A DNA stretch of 64,000 bases from Ignavibacteriaceae bacterium (GTDB taxonomy: Bacteria; Bacteroidota; Ignavibacteria; Ignavibacteriales; Ignavibacteriaceae), in contig JABWCL010000007.1 of the NCBI GenBank assembly GCA_013360295.1, positions 1 to 64,000 of the forward strand, read 5' to 3'. A program made the translations under genes and the position numbers. A model generated the notes under the pieces. The model did not search any database. It was not told the DNA's origin and was given only the letters and a program-made list of their open reading frames with translations. Positions 17,428 through 27,059 of the stretch are shown here, one piece after another (the stretch's first letter is position 1; the number at the start of each line of letters is the position of its first letter).

Positions 17428-18459
17428 TTGATTTCCCAGACCTTGGAACAGCCAATTAGAATCGTTGTCGACGCTATGGGGGGAGATTTTTCCCCCACAA
17501 ATGACGTCCTTGGAGCAGTCCAGGCGGCTGTTGCCGATCCTGAGATACAGGTAATACTGGTCGGGCAAGAAGATAAGATTAACGAAGTTTTTCAAAAACA
17601 TAACGTAGATCCAAAGGTTCTGACCGTTATTCATGCCAGCGAAGTCATAAGAATGACCGATTCGCCGGCGTCTTCTGTGAGAAGCAAGCAGGATTCATCT
17701 ATTGTCGTCGGTTGTAAAATGGTTCGTGAAGGAAAGGCAGATGCATTTGTAAGCGCCGGAAACACCGGTGCTGTTGCTACGTCTGCAACTTTCAATATTG
17801 GAAGGCTTAAAGGAGTAGAAAGACCAACTATGGGTACATTCCTGCCCAATGAAGCAGGCATTACCACTCTGTTTGACGTAGGCGCCTTTGTTGATTCTAA
17901 ACCTTCCCATTTGCTTGGTTTTGCAACGATGGCTTCGGTCTATGTTGAGAACATATATGGGATAATTAATCCGACAGTTGCTCTTTTAACCGTTGGCGAG
18001 GAAGACGAAAAGGGTGGAAAGACAGTCAAGGAAACTGCTGAACTTCTGCGCCAATCCGGATTGAATTTTATTGGTAATGTTGAGGGGAGGGATATCCTTA
18101 AAGGCAAATCTCATATTGTTATTTGTGATGGGTTTACAGGAAACATTGTATTGAAATTTGGTGAAAGTTTCCCCAAGTTTATGCGGCACATGCTCATTGA
18201 ATATAGTAAAAAAGGTTTCATAAATAAACTCAAAGTATTGTTGGCAAAGGGAGTACTCAAGCAAGCCTTAAAACCCCTCGACTATCAGGAGTACGGCGGG
18301 GTGCCTTTGCTTGGGGTAAACGGAGTATGCATCATCGGGCATGGTTCAAGTACCCCCTATGCTATTGCTAATATGGTCAAGCGTGCTAAAAATATGGTCA
18401 GGACAAATATTAATGGGAAAATTGAAGAACGGCTCAAAGTAATTCAGACAAAAGCTTAA
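17428..18459 (+). CDS. plsX: Phosphate acyltransferase PlsX
   Basis: PlsX converts acyl-ACP to acyl-phosphate, the donor used by PlsY in phospholipid synthesis, and is a peripheral membrane enzyme. This 343-residue protein has IRIVVDAMGGDFSP near the start, AFVSAGNTGA in the active-site region, VICDGFTGNIVLK, and GVPLLGVNGVCIIGHGSS near the C-terminus. No ATG precedes the conserved VDAMGG motif, so TTG 17428 (or TTG 17443) is the start. It follows rpmF by two bases and precedes fabH. Confidence 0.96.
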   Translation: MISQTLEQPIRIVVDAMGGDFSPTNDVLGAVQAAVADPEIQVILVGQEDKINEVFQKHNVDPKVLTVIHASEVIRMTDSPASSVRSKQDSSIVVGCKMVREGKADAFVSAGNTGAVATSATFNIGRLKGVERPTMGTFLPNEAGITTLFDVGAFVDSKPSHLLGFATMASVYVENIYGIINPTVALLTVGEEDEKGGKTVKETAELLRQSGLNFIGNVEGRDILKGKSHIVICDGFTGNIVLKFGESFPKFMRHMLIEYSKKGFINKLKVLLAKGVLKQALKPLDYQEYGGVPLLGVNGVCIIGHGSSTPYAIANMVKRAKNMVRTNINGKIEERLKVIQTKA

Positions 18460-18475
18460 TTTAATTATAAACTAA

Positions 18476-19474
18476 ATGAATAAAAAAATAAATGCTTTGA
18501 TCACTGGCGTTGGGATGTATGTTCCAGAAAAAGTGATGGATAATAAGTACTTCGAAAGTATTATTGATACTACAGATGAGTGGATAGTGTCACGAACTGG
18601 AATAAAAGAACGCAGGAAACTTGAAAATGGCGCAACGAGCGATCTTGCTACCGGTGCCGTTAAAGATCTGATGAATACAACAGGATTAAGACCTGAAGAA
18701 ATTGATTGTATTATTGTCTGCACAGTTACTCCCGATATGCTTTTCCCGGCAACAGCATGTATAGTACAAAACAATGTAGGTGCTTCAAACGCTTGGGGAT
18801 TTGACCTTTCTGCTGCTTGTTCAGGTTTCTTATTTGGCTTCCAGGTAGGGGCTTCGCTAATTGAATCCGGACTTTATAAAAAAGTTGTTGTTGTGGGGGC
18901 CGATAAAATGAGTTCAATAATAGATTACACTGACCGTAATACGTGTATCCTTTTTGGCGATGCTGCTTCAGCAGTGTTACTTGAACCTAATGAAGATACA
19001 TCCGTCGGACTAAAAGACAGCATCCTGCGTGTTGATGGAAGCGGAAGAGAAGCTCTTAACATGAAAGGCGGCGGAAGTTATTTGCCTCCTTCGCATGATA
19101 CTGTTGATAAAAAGTTACATTACATTTATCAGGACGGTAAAGCTGTATTTAAGGTTGCTGTGGTTGGTATGGCGGATACCTCTTACGAAATCATGAAGAA
19201 AAATAACCTTACTTCTGATGATATTAAGTACCTTGTTCCTCATCAGGCGAATCTGAGAATAATCGATGCCACTGCCAGCAGAATGGGAATTGGCAGGGAC
19301 AAAGTTATGATAAACATTGATAAATATGGAAATACAACTGCCGCAACGATTCCGCTCTGTCTGACTGAATACTACCGTGCTGGAAAAGTTAAAAAGGGAG
19401 ATAACCTGGTTTTAGCTGCCTTTGGAGCCGGTTTTACCTGGGGAGCAACCTGGTATGTCTGGGGTATCGACTAA
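18476..19474 (+). CDS. fabH: Beta-ketoacyl-ACP synthase III
   Basis: KAS III starts fatty acid chains by condensing an acyl-CoA (acetyl- or branched-chain) with malonyl-ACP. The triad is complete: Cys115 in SAACSGFLFG, His256 in PHQANLRI and Asn286 in NTTAAT. The length of 332 residues is typical, as is ITGVGMYVPEKVMDN at the N-terminus. It ends in TAATG, overlapping fabD by one base. Confidence 0.97.
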   Translation: MNKKINALITGVGMYVPEKVMDNKYFESIIDTTDEWIVSRTGIKERRKLENGATSDLATGAVKDLMNTTGLRPEEIDCIIVCTVTPDMLFPATACIVQNNVGASNAWGFDLSAACSGFLFGFQVGASLIESGLYKKVVVVGADKMSSIIDYTDRNTCILFGDAASAVLLEPNEDTSVGLKDSILRVDGSGREALNMKGGGSYLPPSHDTVDKKLHYIYQDGKAVFKVAVVGMADTSYEIMKKNNLTSDDIKYLVPHQANLRIIDATASRMGIGRDKVMINIDKYGNTTAATIPLCLTEYYRAGKVKKGDNLVLAAFGAGFTWGATWYVWGID

Positions 19475-20388
19475 TGGGTAAGAGAGCACTACTTTTCCCG
19501 GGGCAGGGCGCTCAGTTTGTTGGAATGGCCAAAGACCTTTATGATAACTCGGTCGAAGTCAGAGAAATGATCAAAACGGCGGATTCAATCCTTAGTATTA
19601 ATTTATCCCAGATTATGTTTTACGGCCCGGAGGAAGAACTTAAGCAAACCGAGTTTACTCAGCCGGCTATATTTTTGCACTCAATTGCTGCTGCCAGTAT
19701 ACTTAGGAGACTTGATTTTGACGCCGCAGCCGGGCATTCACTAGGTGAATATTCTGCGCTTACCATTTGCGGAGCAATGCAGTTCCACGAAGCTATAAAG
19801 TTAGTCCGGGCGAGGGGAGCCGCTATGCAGATGGCAGGGACAAAGAATCCAGGAACAATGGCTGCTGTTATGGGAATCAATTCTGATAAATTAATTGATA
19901 TCTGCGGCGAAGCTTCTTCTTCCGGAGTAGTTCAGTGTGCCAATTTTAATTCGCCGGGACAGATTGTAATTTCCGGTTCAAAGGAGGGCGTATACAAAGC
20001 GATGGAGTTGTGTAAGGCTTCCGGCGCAAAGCTTGTTAAGGAACTTGTTGTAAGTGGTGCTTTCCACTCACCTCTGATGCAACCGGCTGAAGATTTATTA
20101 GATGAGGCACTGTCAGAAACAAATATCTATGATGCGCGAAAACCAGTTTACTCAAATGTTACTGCAGAACCTGTAACAAGTCGTGATGAGATTAAGGATC
20201 TGTTGCTGAGACAACTTTTATCACCAGTCCGTTGGGAAGAAATAATAAACAATTTTGTACGTGATGGCTATACCGAATTCGTTGAGGTGGGACCCGGAAA
20301 GGTGCTGCAGGGACTATGTAAACGGATTAATCCTTCGGTTACCTGTACCGGCATCGAAAAGTATTCCGATCTGGAGAAATACCTTTAA
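19474..20388 (+). CDS. fabD: Malonyl-CoA:ACP transacylase
   Basis: Loads malonyl groups from CoA onto acyl carrier protein. The nucleophile is Ser89 in GHSLGEYSAL and the partner is His198 in GAFHSPLM; LFPGQGAQFVGM is the N-terminal oxyanion motif. 304 residues, standard for a stand-alone FabD. It is coupled by one-base overlaps (TAATG) to fabH before it and to the DUF3109 gene after it. Confidence 0.97.
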   Translation: MGKRALLFPGQGAQFVGMAKDLYDNSVEVREMIKTADSILSINLSQIMFYGPEEELKQTEFTQPAIFLHSIAAASILRRLDFDAAAGHSLGEYSALTICGAMQFHEAIKLVRARGAAMQMAGTKNPGTMAAVMGINSDKLIDICGEASSSGVVQCANFNSPGQIVISGSKEGVYKAMELCKASGAKLVKELVVSGAFHSPLMQPAEDLLDEALSETNIYDARKPVYSNVTAEPVTSRDEIKDLLLRQLLSPVRWEEIINNFVRDGYTEFVEVGPGKVLQGLCKRINPSVTCTGIEKYSDLEKYL

Positions 20389-20960
20389 TGAGCGAAAATC
20401 AACAATACAAAATAAATGGTCTTAAAATTGATCCGGTAGTATTCACCTCGAAATTCAGGTGTAACTGCCGTGGCGAATGCTGTAACTACGGCGTATATAC
20501 AGATTTTGCAGAACACCAGCACATTATGTCTCTCAAGGACGAACTTATTCCCCTAATGGATGAGACCCAGACTAGAGATTTCAGACAATGGTTTGAGGAA
20601 CCTGAAGAGGATCCGGATTTCCAGTCAGGGATCGCTGTCGGAACTGAAATTCATCAGGGCAAATGTGTATTTCTTGATAAACAAGGTTTGTGTGTTATTC
20701 AAAAAAATTCCATGTTGAGAGGGCGTCATAAGTGGGCGGATAAACCTCTTTACTGCATTCTTTTTCCATTCACCATTTTTGAGGGCAGCCTCACAATTGA
20801 TGATGAACATATCGAGAGATTGAGTTCTTGTAACAGGGAAGGGGGAGAAACCTATATAATGGATTTCTGCAATGAAGAACTGATCCACTTCCTGGGTGAA
20901 GAGGGATATAAGCAACTAACGGAATATCGGCAAGAATATCTTAGTAAAACCGGAAAATAA
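20388..20960 (+). CDS. DUF3109 family cysteine-rich protein
   Basis: A 190-residue cytoplasmic protein of unknown function, recognised as DUF3109 (related to YkgJ-type zinc/iron-binding proteins). Visible cysteine motifs are CNCRGECCNYG near residues 25-35, GKCVFLDKQGLCVIQ, and later Cys residues in LYCILFPF, SSCNRE and DFCNEE; such spacing suggests a bound metal or Fe-S cluster. It has one-base overlaps with both fabD and fabG, so it is a stable member of the fatty acid operon rather than an intruder. A role in lipid synthesis is only suggested by this position. Confidence 0.85.
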   Translation: MSENQQYKINGLKIDPVVFTSKFRCNCRGECCNYGVYTDFAEHQHIMSLKDELIPLMDETQTRDFRQWFEEPEEDPDFQSGIAVGTEIHQGKCVFLDKQGLCVIQKNSMLRGRHKWADKPLYCILFPFTIFEGSLTIDDEHIERLSSCNREGGETYIMDFCNEELIHFLGEEGYKQLTEYRQEYLSKTGK

Positions 20961-21703
20961 TGGTAAATCAAACTAAAACAATATTAGTAACCGGCGGTAC
21001 ACGCGGAATCGGACGGGCGATCGTAAAAGAGTTCGCTAAAGAAGGATTTAATATAGTGTTCACTTATAATGCTTCGGATGAATTGGCGCAAGATCTTTGC
21101 AGAGAAATTGATTCCTCAGGTTCGAAAGCCGTTGCATTTAAGGCGGATGCTTCAGATATGAATTCAGCCGAAGAGGTTATTAATAAAACCTTGGAAAAAT
21201 TCGGAAGAATTGATATTTTAGTTAATAACGCTGGAATTACAAAAGATACCCTGATCCTTCGGATGACGGGAGACGATTTCGACAAAGTTATCAGTGCAAA
21301 TTTGAAGAGTACGTTTAATTATACTAAATTTGCAATCAAAAGTATGATTAATCAGAAATGGGGAAGGATTATTAATATAAGTTCAGTAGTTGCATTAATA
21401 GGTAATCCCGGACAAAGCAATTATGTAGCTAGCAAGGCGGGTATGATTGGATTTTCGAAATCTATCGCGAAAGAAGTAGCTACGCGTAACATAACAGTTA
21501 ACGTTATCGCCCCCGGTTTTATAGAAAGCGATATGACTGCCAAACTGAACGAAAAGCAAAAAGAGGCAATATTAAATCAGATTCCTCAGAGAAAGATCGG
21601 ATTACCTGAAGATATCGCCCGAACAGTAAAATTTTTATCCTCCGAAGACGCTTCGTATATTACCGGACAGGTAATCGCTGTTGACGGCGGAATGACAATG
21701 TAA
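20960..21703 (+). CDS. fabG: 3-oxoacyl-ACP reductase
   Basis: A 247-residue short-chain dehydrogenase that reduces 3-ketoacyl-ACP with NADPH. TGGTRGIGRAI is the cofactor glycine motif, NNAG follows, the catalytic Ser is in NISSVVALIG, and Tyr/Lys are in NYVASKAG. The C-terminal ITGQVIAVDGGMTM is diagnostic for FabG. It starts by a one-base overlap with the DUF3109 gene and is followed by acpP after 39 bases. Confidence 0.97.
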   Translation: MVNQTKTILVTGGTRGIGRAIVKEFAKEGFNIVFTYNASDELAQDLCREIDSSGSKAVAFKADASDMNSAEEVINKTLEKFGRIDILVNNAGITKDTLILRMTGDDFDKVISANLKSTFNYTKFAIKSMINQKWGRIINISSVVALIGNPGQSNYVASKAGMIGFSKSIAKEVATRNITVNVIAPGFIESDMTAKLNEKQKEAILNQIPQRKIGLPEDIARTVKFLSSEDASYITGQVIAVDGGMTM

Positions 21704-21742
21704 TTAAATCACTGTACACAAATAAATTAAAGGAGTTCTAGA

Positions 21743-21976
21743 ATGAACGTTGAAGCAAAAGTTAAAGAAATCATTATGGATAAATTAGGAGTTGAAGAAT
21801 CACAGATTACTCCTGAAGCATCCTTCACAAATGATCTGGGTGCAGATTCTCTCGATATCGTTGAACTCATCATGGGTTTTGAGAGTGCTTTCAATATATC
21901 CATCCCCGACGATCAGGCTGAAAAAATCGGAACTGTCGGCGACGCCATTAAGTTTTTAACCGAAAAAGTCGGCTAA
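21743..21976 (+). CDS. acpP: Acyl carrier protein
   Basis: A 77-residue acidic four-helix protein. Ser36 in [12 protein letters not shown] is the attachment site for 4'-phosphopantetheine. It has the best ribosome binding site of the operon (AAAGGAG at 21729-21735, about seven bases from ATG) and a hairpin just downstream, which together suit the high ACP level a cell needs. Flanked by fabG and fabF. Confidence 0.98.
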   Translation: MNVEAKVKEIIMDKLGVEESQITPEASFTNDLGADSLDIVELIMGFESAFNISIPDDQAEKIGTVGDAIKFLTEKVG

Positions 21977-21986
21977 GATTACTTCC

Positions 21987-22028
21987 GGAAAAAGTCTTTG
22001 CTGATCTCTGATCTGCAAAGACTTTTCC
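21987..22028 (+). terminator. Strong stem-loop between acpP and fabF (partial terminator or mRNA stabiliser)
   Basis: The arms GGAAAAAGTCTTTGC (21987-22001) and GCAAAGACTTTTCC (22015-22028) pair over 12 continuous bases plus GG/CC beyond one bulged A, with a 13-base loop. The descending arm is U-rich but is followed by CCTCCC rather than a clean T run. FabF starts 25 bases later with no Shine-Dalgarno site, so this looks like an attenuator or processing/stability hairpin rather than the end of the operon. Confidence 0.55.
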
Positions 22029-22052
22029 TCCCATTTCACTATCTTCCCATAT

Positions 22053-23297
22053 ATGATGCACAGAGTAGTTATTACAGGCATGGGGTGTGTTACACCCATA
22101 GGTAACAGTCTGGATGACTTCTGGAACGCGCTTCTGTGTGGTGAGAACGGAGTGGCTCCTATCACTCATTTCGATGCTTCAAAATATGATACGCAGTTCG
22201 CTGCTGAAATCAAAAATTTCGACCCGCTCAATCACATTGATAAAAAGACCCTAAAGAGAATAGATCCTTTCACCATTTATGCATTATCTGCTGTTGATAT
22301 GGCGGTGAAAAATTCTCAGCTTGATTTTAGTAATCTTGACCAAGACAGGGCTGGTGTTATATTTGGCAGCGGGATCGGAGGGATCAAAACTCTTCAGTCA
22401 CAGACAAAAGCTCTTCTTGAAACAGGTGATCCTAAAACAGTCAGTCCATTCTTCGTCACAATGATGATTGCCGATATTGTGGCAGGCTATATATCCATCC
22501 ACTACGGATTGAAAGGTCCTAATTATTGTACGACGTCCGCCTGTGCAACCTCAAGTCACTCTATCGCTGATGCTTTTATGCTGATACAGAGAGGTACATC
22601 TGATGTGATGATCTGTGGTGGTTCTGAAGCGAGTATAACAGAACTGGGGATTGCCGGTTTTAATGCAATGAGGGCGATCTCAACATGGAATGACAGATAC
22701 CTTGAAGCCTCAAGACCCTTCGATAAAGACAGAAATGGTTTCGTCATGGGTGAAGGGAGTGGCGCTTTGGTACTTGAAGAAATGAATCACGCAATAAACA
22801 GAGGGGCAAATATCTATGCTGAAATCGCGGGTATCGGTTTGACTGCTGATGCATTTCATATTACAGCCCCTGATCCTGAGGGGAGGGGTGCACAGAAGGC
22901 CATGAAGAACTCGATTTATGAAGCGAACATTTCTCTAAATGACATTGATTATATCAATGCGCACGGTACGTCTACACCACTTAATGATGTAACTGAGACG
23001 AAAGCTATCAAAAGCGTCTTCGGGGATCACGCGAAGAAACTGACGGTTTCCTCAATTAAATCAATGACTGGCCATCTCCTTGGTGCTGCCGGAGGAGTGG
23101 AGGCGATCGCAACCGTTTTAAGCATTAAAAATGATATAATTCCGCCTACTATAAACCTGACGAACCCGGATCCTGAGTGTGACCTGGATTATTCTGCTAA
23201 CACTCCGACAAAGCGAATTGTAAACGCTGCTATCAGCAATACTTTTGGTTTTGGTGGTCATAATGCATCACTATTATTTAAGAAGTTTACGCCGTGA
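22053..23297 (+). CDS. fabF: Beta-ketoacyl-ACP synthase II
   Basis: The elongating ketosynthase of fatty acid synthesis, 414 residues. The Cys-His-His triad is Cys164 in TSACATSSHS, His304 in NAHGTSTP and His341 in MTGHLLGAAGG; NTFGFGGHN near the C-terminus is also conserved. Two consecutive ATG codons (22053, 22056) are possible starts and neither has a Shine-Dalgarno match. It lies downstream of a hairpin that may lower its expression relative to acpP, and overlaps rnc by four bases (GTGA). Confidence 0.97.
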   Translation: MMHRVVITGMGCVTPIGNSLDDFWNALLCGENGVAPITHFDASKYDTQFAAEIKNFDPLNHIDKKTLKRIDPFTIYALSAVDMAVKNSQLDFSNLDQDRAGVIFGSGIGGIKTLQSQTKALLETGDPKTVSPFFVTMMIADIVAGYISIHYGLKGPNYCTTSACATSSHSIADAFMLIQRGTSDVMICGGSEASITELGIAGFNAMRAISTWNDRYLEASRPFDKDRNGFVMGEGSGALVLEEMNHAINRGANIYAEIAGIGLTADAFHITAPDPEGRGAQKAMKNSIYEANISLNDIDYINAHGTSTPLNDVTETKAIKSVFGDHAKKLTVSSIKSMTGHLLGAAGGVEAIATVLSIKNDIIPPTINLTNPDPECDLDYSANTPTKRIVNAAISNTFGFGGHNASLLFKKFTP

Positions 23298-24067
23298 GAC
23301 TATTTCGTTTTTTATTTAAGTTTTTCTCTTCCAAGATTGAGAAACCCCTAATACTCAAACAGAAGGCGAAAATAGAACAATTAATAGACCATGAAATTTC
23401 TAATCCTGAGATATTTATTGAGGCACTGACTCACCGTTCTTATTTAGATCAGAAAACTTTTATTAAATCTAATGAAAGACTTGAATTCCTTGGTGATTCT
23501 TTTTTAGGGTTCGTTATCGCCCGAGAGCTCTACAGTAAATTTCAGGACAGGGATGAAGGATTCCTCACAAAAGTAAGGTCTAATTTTGTTAACAGGAACA
23601 CCCTCGCTGAAGCTGCCAAAAAAATTAACCTTATGGACTTTATGTATATCTCCCCGGAATTGCTTTCCCCATCAAATCCTGGTCTAAGAACACTTCTTGG
23701 TGATGTGATGGAATCTTTTATTGGGGCAATTTATCTTGATTGTGGTGGAGAAACAGCTGAAAAGTTTATAATTACTCATCTCTTTACTCCATACATAAAT
23801 TCAGGTCTACACCTTATTGATGACAATTACAAAAGCCAGTTGCTCGAAATCATACAATCACTGAAATTAGAACTTCCCAAGTATTATGTAATCAAGGAGA
23901 CGGGTCCTGAACATGACCGTATATTTACTGTTGAGGTCAGAATTGGGAATGAAGTTCTGGGTGAGGGAATGGGAAGAAATAAAAAATCCGCGGAGCAGGA
24001 GGCAGCTAAAAAAGGACTCCAAAAAATATCCTCAATTGTTGCGAATAAAATCGCTTCTCAGAAATAA
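23294..24067 (+). CDS. rnc: Ribonuclease III
   Basis: Cuts double-stranded RNA, including the rRNA precursor. The nuclease signature ERLEFLGDSFLG (61-72) carries acidic metal ligands, followed by LLGDVMESFIGAIYLD with the remaining ones. A C-terminal double-stranded RNA-binding domain starts near 185 and ends GRNKKSAEQEAAKKGL. 257 residues with a basic N-terminal extension (RLFRFLFKFF). GTG start inside the fabF stop. The order acpP-fabF-rnc is widely conserved. Confidence 0.97.
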   Translation: MRLFRFLFKFFSSKIEKPLILKQKAKIEQLIDHEISNPEIFIEALTHRSYLDQKTFIKSNERLEFLGDSFLGFVIARELYSKFQDRDEGFLTKVRSNFVNRNTLAEAAKKINLMDFMYISPELLSPSNPGLRTLLGDVMESFIGAIYLDCGGETAEKFIITHLFTPYINSGLHLIDDNYKSQLLEIIQSLKLELPKYYVIKETGPEHDRIFTVEVRIGNEVLGEGMGRNKKSAEQEAAKKGLQKISSIVANKIASQK

Positions 24068-24167
24068 TCTTTTAATTCAAGCCATTCTTCAATAATTCCC
24101 TTACAAATTTGAGGGTATTTACTTAAATTTCAGTTTCCATTTTAAAATAAAATAATAATAGAATAAT

Positions 24168-27059
24168 ATGAACCATCCGGATCAATTTGTTAACAGACAC
24201 ATTGGTGTTTCCCAGAGCGAACTAAACGAAATGTTTAACAACATCGGGGTAAAGTCACTAGATGAATTAATAGACAAAACTGTCCCCAGTAAAATAAGGC
24301 TCAATAAAGAACTTGAAATGGATGAGCCGGTAAGCGAATACGATTTTCTGAATTATATCAGAACCCTGAGCGAGAAAAATGTTATAGCTAAATCTTATAT
24401 CGGCAGGGGGTACAATCCCACTATAATCCCACCTGTGATTCAAAGGAACATTCTTGAAAATCCCGGTTGGTATACACAATATACTCCGTATCAGGCTGAG
24501 ATTTCGCAGGGAAGACTTGAAGCTTTAATGAATTACCAGACTATGGTTACTGACCTTTGCGGTTTGCCGATTGCGAACGCCTCATTATTGGATGAAGGTA
24601 CTGCAGCTGCTGAGGCCATGATAATGCTTTATCATTATATTCAGGGGGTACGGAAAAATGCGAATAAAATGTTTATTTACAATGATGTTTTCGACCATAC
24701 GGTGGATGTTCTTAAAGTCAGGGCATTACCTCTGGGTATCGAAATTGAAACTGGTGATATTGCCTCTTTCGAAGGATCTGAGGACTACTTCGCGGTTCTG
24801 GTACAATATCCTGCTGCAAGTGGTGAAATTGTCGATTTTGAACCCATCATAAACAGGTTGAAATCGAAAAAAATATACACGATCATAGCAGCGGATCTGC
24901 TGGCATTGACTCTCATCAGAGAACCCGGAGCAATGGGAGCAGATGTGGTTGTGGGTTCGAGTCAACGATTTGGAGTCCCTATGGGATTTGGTGGGCCTCA
25001 TGCAGCGTTTTTTGCAACAAAAGAGGAGTTTAAGAGACTGATCCCGGGCCGAATTATCGGAGCATCTGTAGATAACGAAGGAAACACAGCTTTCAGAATG
25101 GCTCTTCAAACGCGTGAACAGCATATCAGAAGGGATAAGGCCACCAGTAATATTTGTACTGCTCAGGTTCTTCTAGCAATTATGGCATCAATGTATGCGG
25201 TTTATCATGGGCCGGAGGGATTAAGAAAGATTGCTCTCCGGATTCATTCCTTGACTAATACTTTATATAATGCTGCTATTTCCCTTGGAATTAAAGTGAT
25301 GAATAAGTCTTACTTCGATACATTAACACTTGAGTTCTCTGATCTAGACACACGCCAGGCGGTGATAAGAGAACTTACTGCAAAGGGAATAAATGTATAT
25401 TGCCATGATAATTTGATGGTAGGATTCACTTTTAATGAACTTACTAACATTAATGATATTAATGAGTTAATTAGCGTAATATCGAGTATTGTTAATGTCA
25501 ATAACCCGGGAAAGTCATTAAATACTTATGTAGATTCGACAGGAATTCCGGTAGCACTCAAAAGGTTATCAGATTTTCTCACACATATAAATTTTAATAA
25601 ATATCATTCTGAAACGAAGTTTCTTAGATACGTTAAGTATTTGGAATCAAAGGACTTATCACTCACTTATTCAATGATCCCGCTCGGTTCCTGTACAATG
25701 AAACTGAACGCAACTTCTGAGTTGATGGGAATAACTTTACCTGGCTTTTGTAATATACATCCATTCGCGCCCGAAAGCCAGTGGAAAGGGTACAGTGAAA
25801 TCATTGAAGAGCTTTCCGCCGCTCTCAGTAAGATTACCGGATTCGAGGGGGTATCACTTCAACCCAATTCTGGAGCACAGGGAGAATATGCTGGGTTAAT
25901 GGTAATAAAGCAATATCATCTTAGCCGGGGAAACACAAACCGGAACATTGTTCTGATTCCCTCTTCAGCGCACGGCACAAATCCCGCAAGCGCGGTAATG
26001 GCTGGAATGAAGGTAGTCGTGGTAAATTGCGATGATAAGGGAAATATTGACTTAAACGACTTGCGCAATAAAGCTGAACAATATAAAAATGATCTTTCTG
26101 CTCTGATGGTCACTTACCCTTCTACCCATGGTGTTTTTGAGGAAGATATAATGGATATCTGTAAAATAGTCCATGAAAACGGGGGACAGGTGTATATGGA
26201 TGGAGCGAATATGAATGCCCAGGTTGGATTGACAAGTCCCGCTGCAATTGGGGCAGATGTTTGTCATTTGAATCTCCATAAGACCTTTGCAATACCCCAC
26301 GGAGGCGGCGGACCTGGTGTTGGCCCGATTTGTGTGGCTGATCATTTAGTCCCATTCCTGCCTTCACATAAATTTCTTATGAATTACTCTGATCACAAAC
26401 TCGGTCCGGTGTCAGCAGCTCCCTTTGGAAGCGCACTGATTCTTCTCATCTCACTTGGCTATATAAAAATGCTCGGTGGAAAGGGGATAACAGATTCTAC
26501 CAGGTATGCGGTTCTTAACGCGAATTATCTGAAAGCAAAGCTGGAAAATTATTATAAAGTACTTTATACCGGGAAAAATGGAACAGTCGCACACGAGCTT
26601 ATCTTCGATTTCCGTGATTTTAAGAAAGATCTGAATATTGAAGTGGAAGATATCGCGAAGCGATTGATGGACTATGGCTTCCATGCTCCGACAGTTTCAT
26701 TCCCCGTCCCGGGGACTATCATGGTTGAACCAACCGAAAGTGAAAGTAAGGAAGAGCTGGATAGATTTGTGGAAGCAATGATCTCCATCAAAGGAGAGTT
26801 AGATAGTATCAGGAGCGGGAAGTATCCTCAGGATGATAATCCTCTGAAAAATGCACCGCATACGATGCAGACACTTACGACGGATAACTGGACAAAGCCG
26901 TACTCACGAGAAGAAGCAGTTTTTCCGACTAAGTGGACGAAAAAGCATAAATTCTGGCCGTCAGTTGCCCGAATCAACAACACGGCTGGTGACAGGAATC
27001 TGGTCTGCAGTTGTAATCCCATCTCAGATTATTTCGAGAATCTTGTAGAGGTAAACTGA
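24168..27059 (+). CDS. gcvP: Glycine dehydrogenase (decarboxylating), P-protein
   Basis: The PLP enzyme of the glycine cleavage system, decarboxylating glycine and passing the aminomethyl group to lipoylated H-protein. At 963 residues it is the single-chain form, with the two halves fused. Lys705 in NLHKTFAIPHGGGGPG binds PLP. The N-terminus RHIGVSQSELNEMFNNIG is typical. The gcvT and gcvH genes are absent from the window. A 100-base AT-rich gap after rnc suggests a separate promoter; I saw no glycine riboswitch there. It overlaps the CoA-binding gene by one base (TGATG). Confidence 0.97.
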   Translation: MNHPDQFVNRHIGVSQSELNEMFNNIGVKSLDELIDKTVPSKIRLNKELEMDEPVSEYDFLNYIRTLSEKNVIAKSYIGRGYNPTIIPPVIQRNILENPGWYTQYTPYQAEISQGRLEALMNYQTMVTDLCGLPIANASLLDEGTAAAEAMIMLYHYIQGVRKNANKMFIYNDVFDHTVDVLKVRALPLGIEIETGDIASFEGSEDYFAVLVQYPAASGEIVDFEPIINRLKSKKIYTIIAADLLALTLIREPGAMGADVVVGSSQRFGVPMGFGGPHAAFFATKEEFKRLIPGRIIGASVDNEGNTAFRMALQTREQHIRRDKATSNICTAQVLLAIMASMYAVYHGPEGLRKIALRIHSLTNTLYNAAISLGIKVMNKSYFDTLTLEFSDLDTRQAVIRELTAKGINVYCHDNLMVGFTFNELTNINDINELISVISSIVNVNNPGKSLNTYVDSTGIPVALKRLSDFLTHINFNKYHSETKFLRYVKYLESKDLSLTYSMIPLGSCTMKLNATSELMGITLPGFCNIHPFAPESQWKGYSEIIEELSAALSKITGFEGVSLQPNSGAQGEYAGLMVIKQYHLSRGNTNRNIVLIPSSAHGTNPASAVMAGMKVVVVNCDDKGNIDLNDLRNKAEQYKNDLSALMVTYPSTHGVFEEDIMDICKIVHENGGQVYMDGANMNAQVGLTSPAAIGADVCHLNLHKTFAIPHGGGGPGVGPICVADHLVPFLPSHKFLMNYSDHKLGPVSAAPFGSALILLISLGYIKMLGGKGITDSTRYAVLNANYLKAKLENYYKVLYTGKNGTVAHELIFDFRDFKKDLNIEVEDIAKRLMDYGFHAPTVSFPVPGTIMVEPTESESKEELDRFVEAMISIKGELDSIRSGKYPQDDNPLKNAPHTMQTLTTDNWTKPYSREEAVFPTKWTKKHKFWPSVARINNTAGDRNLVCSCNPISDYFENLVEVN

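Noticed and set aside
24068-24167. Glycine riboswitch ahead of gcvP
   Set aside because: The 100-base gap is AT-rich and lacks the conserved glycine aptamer core; no paired helices of that type are seen.
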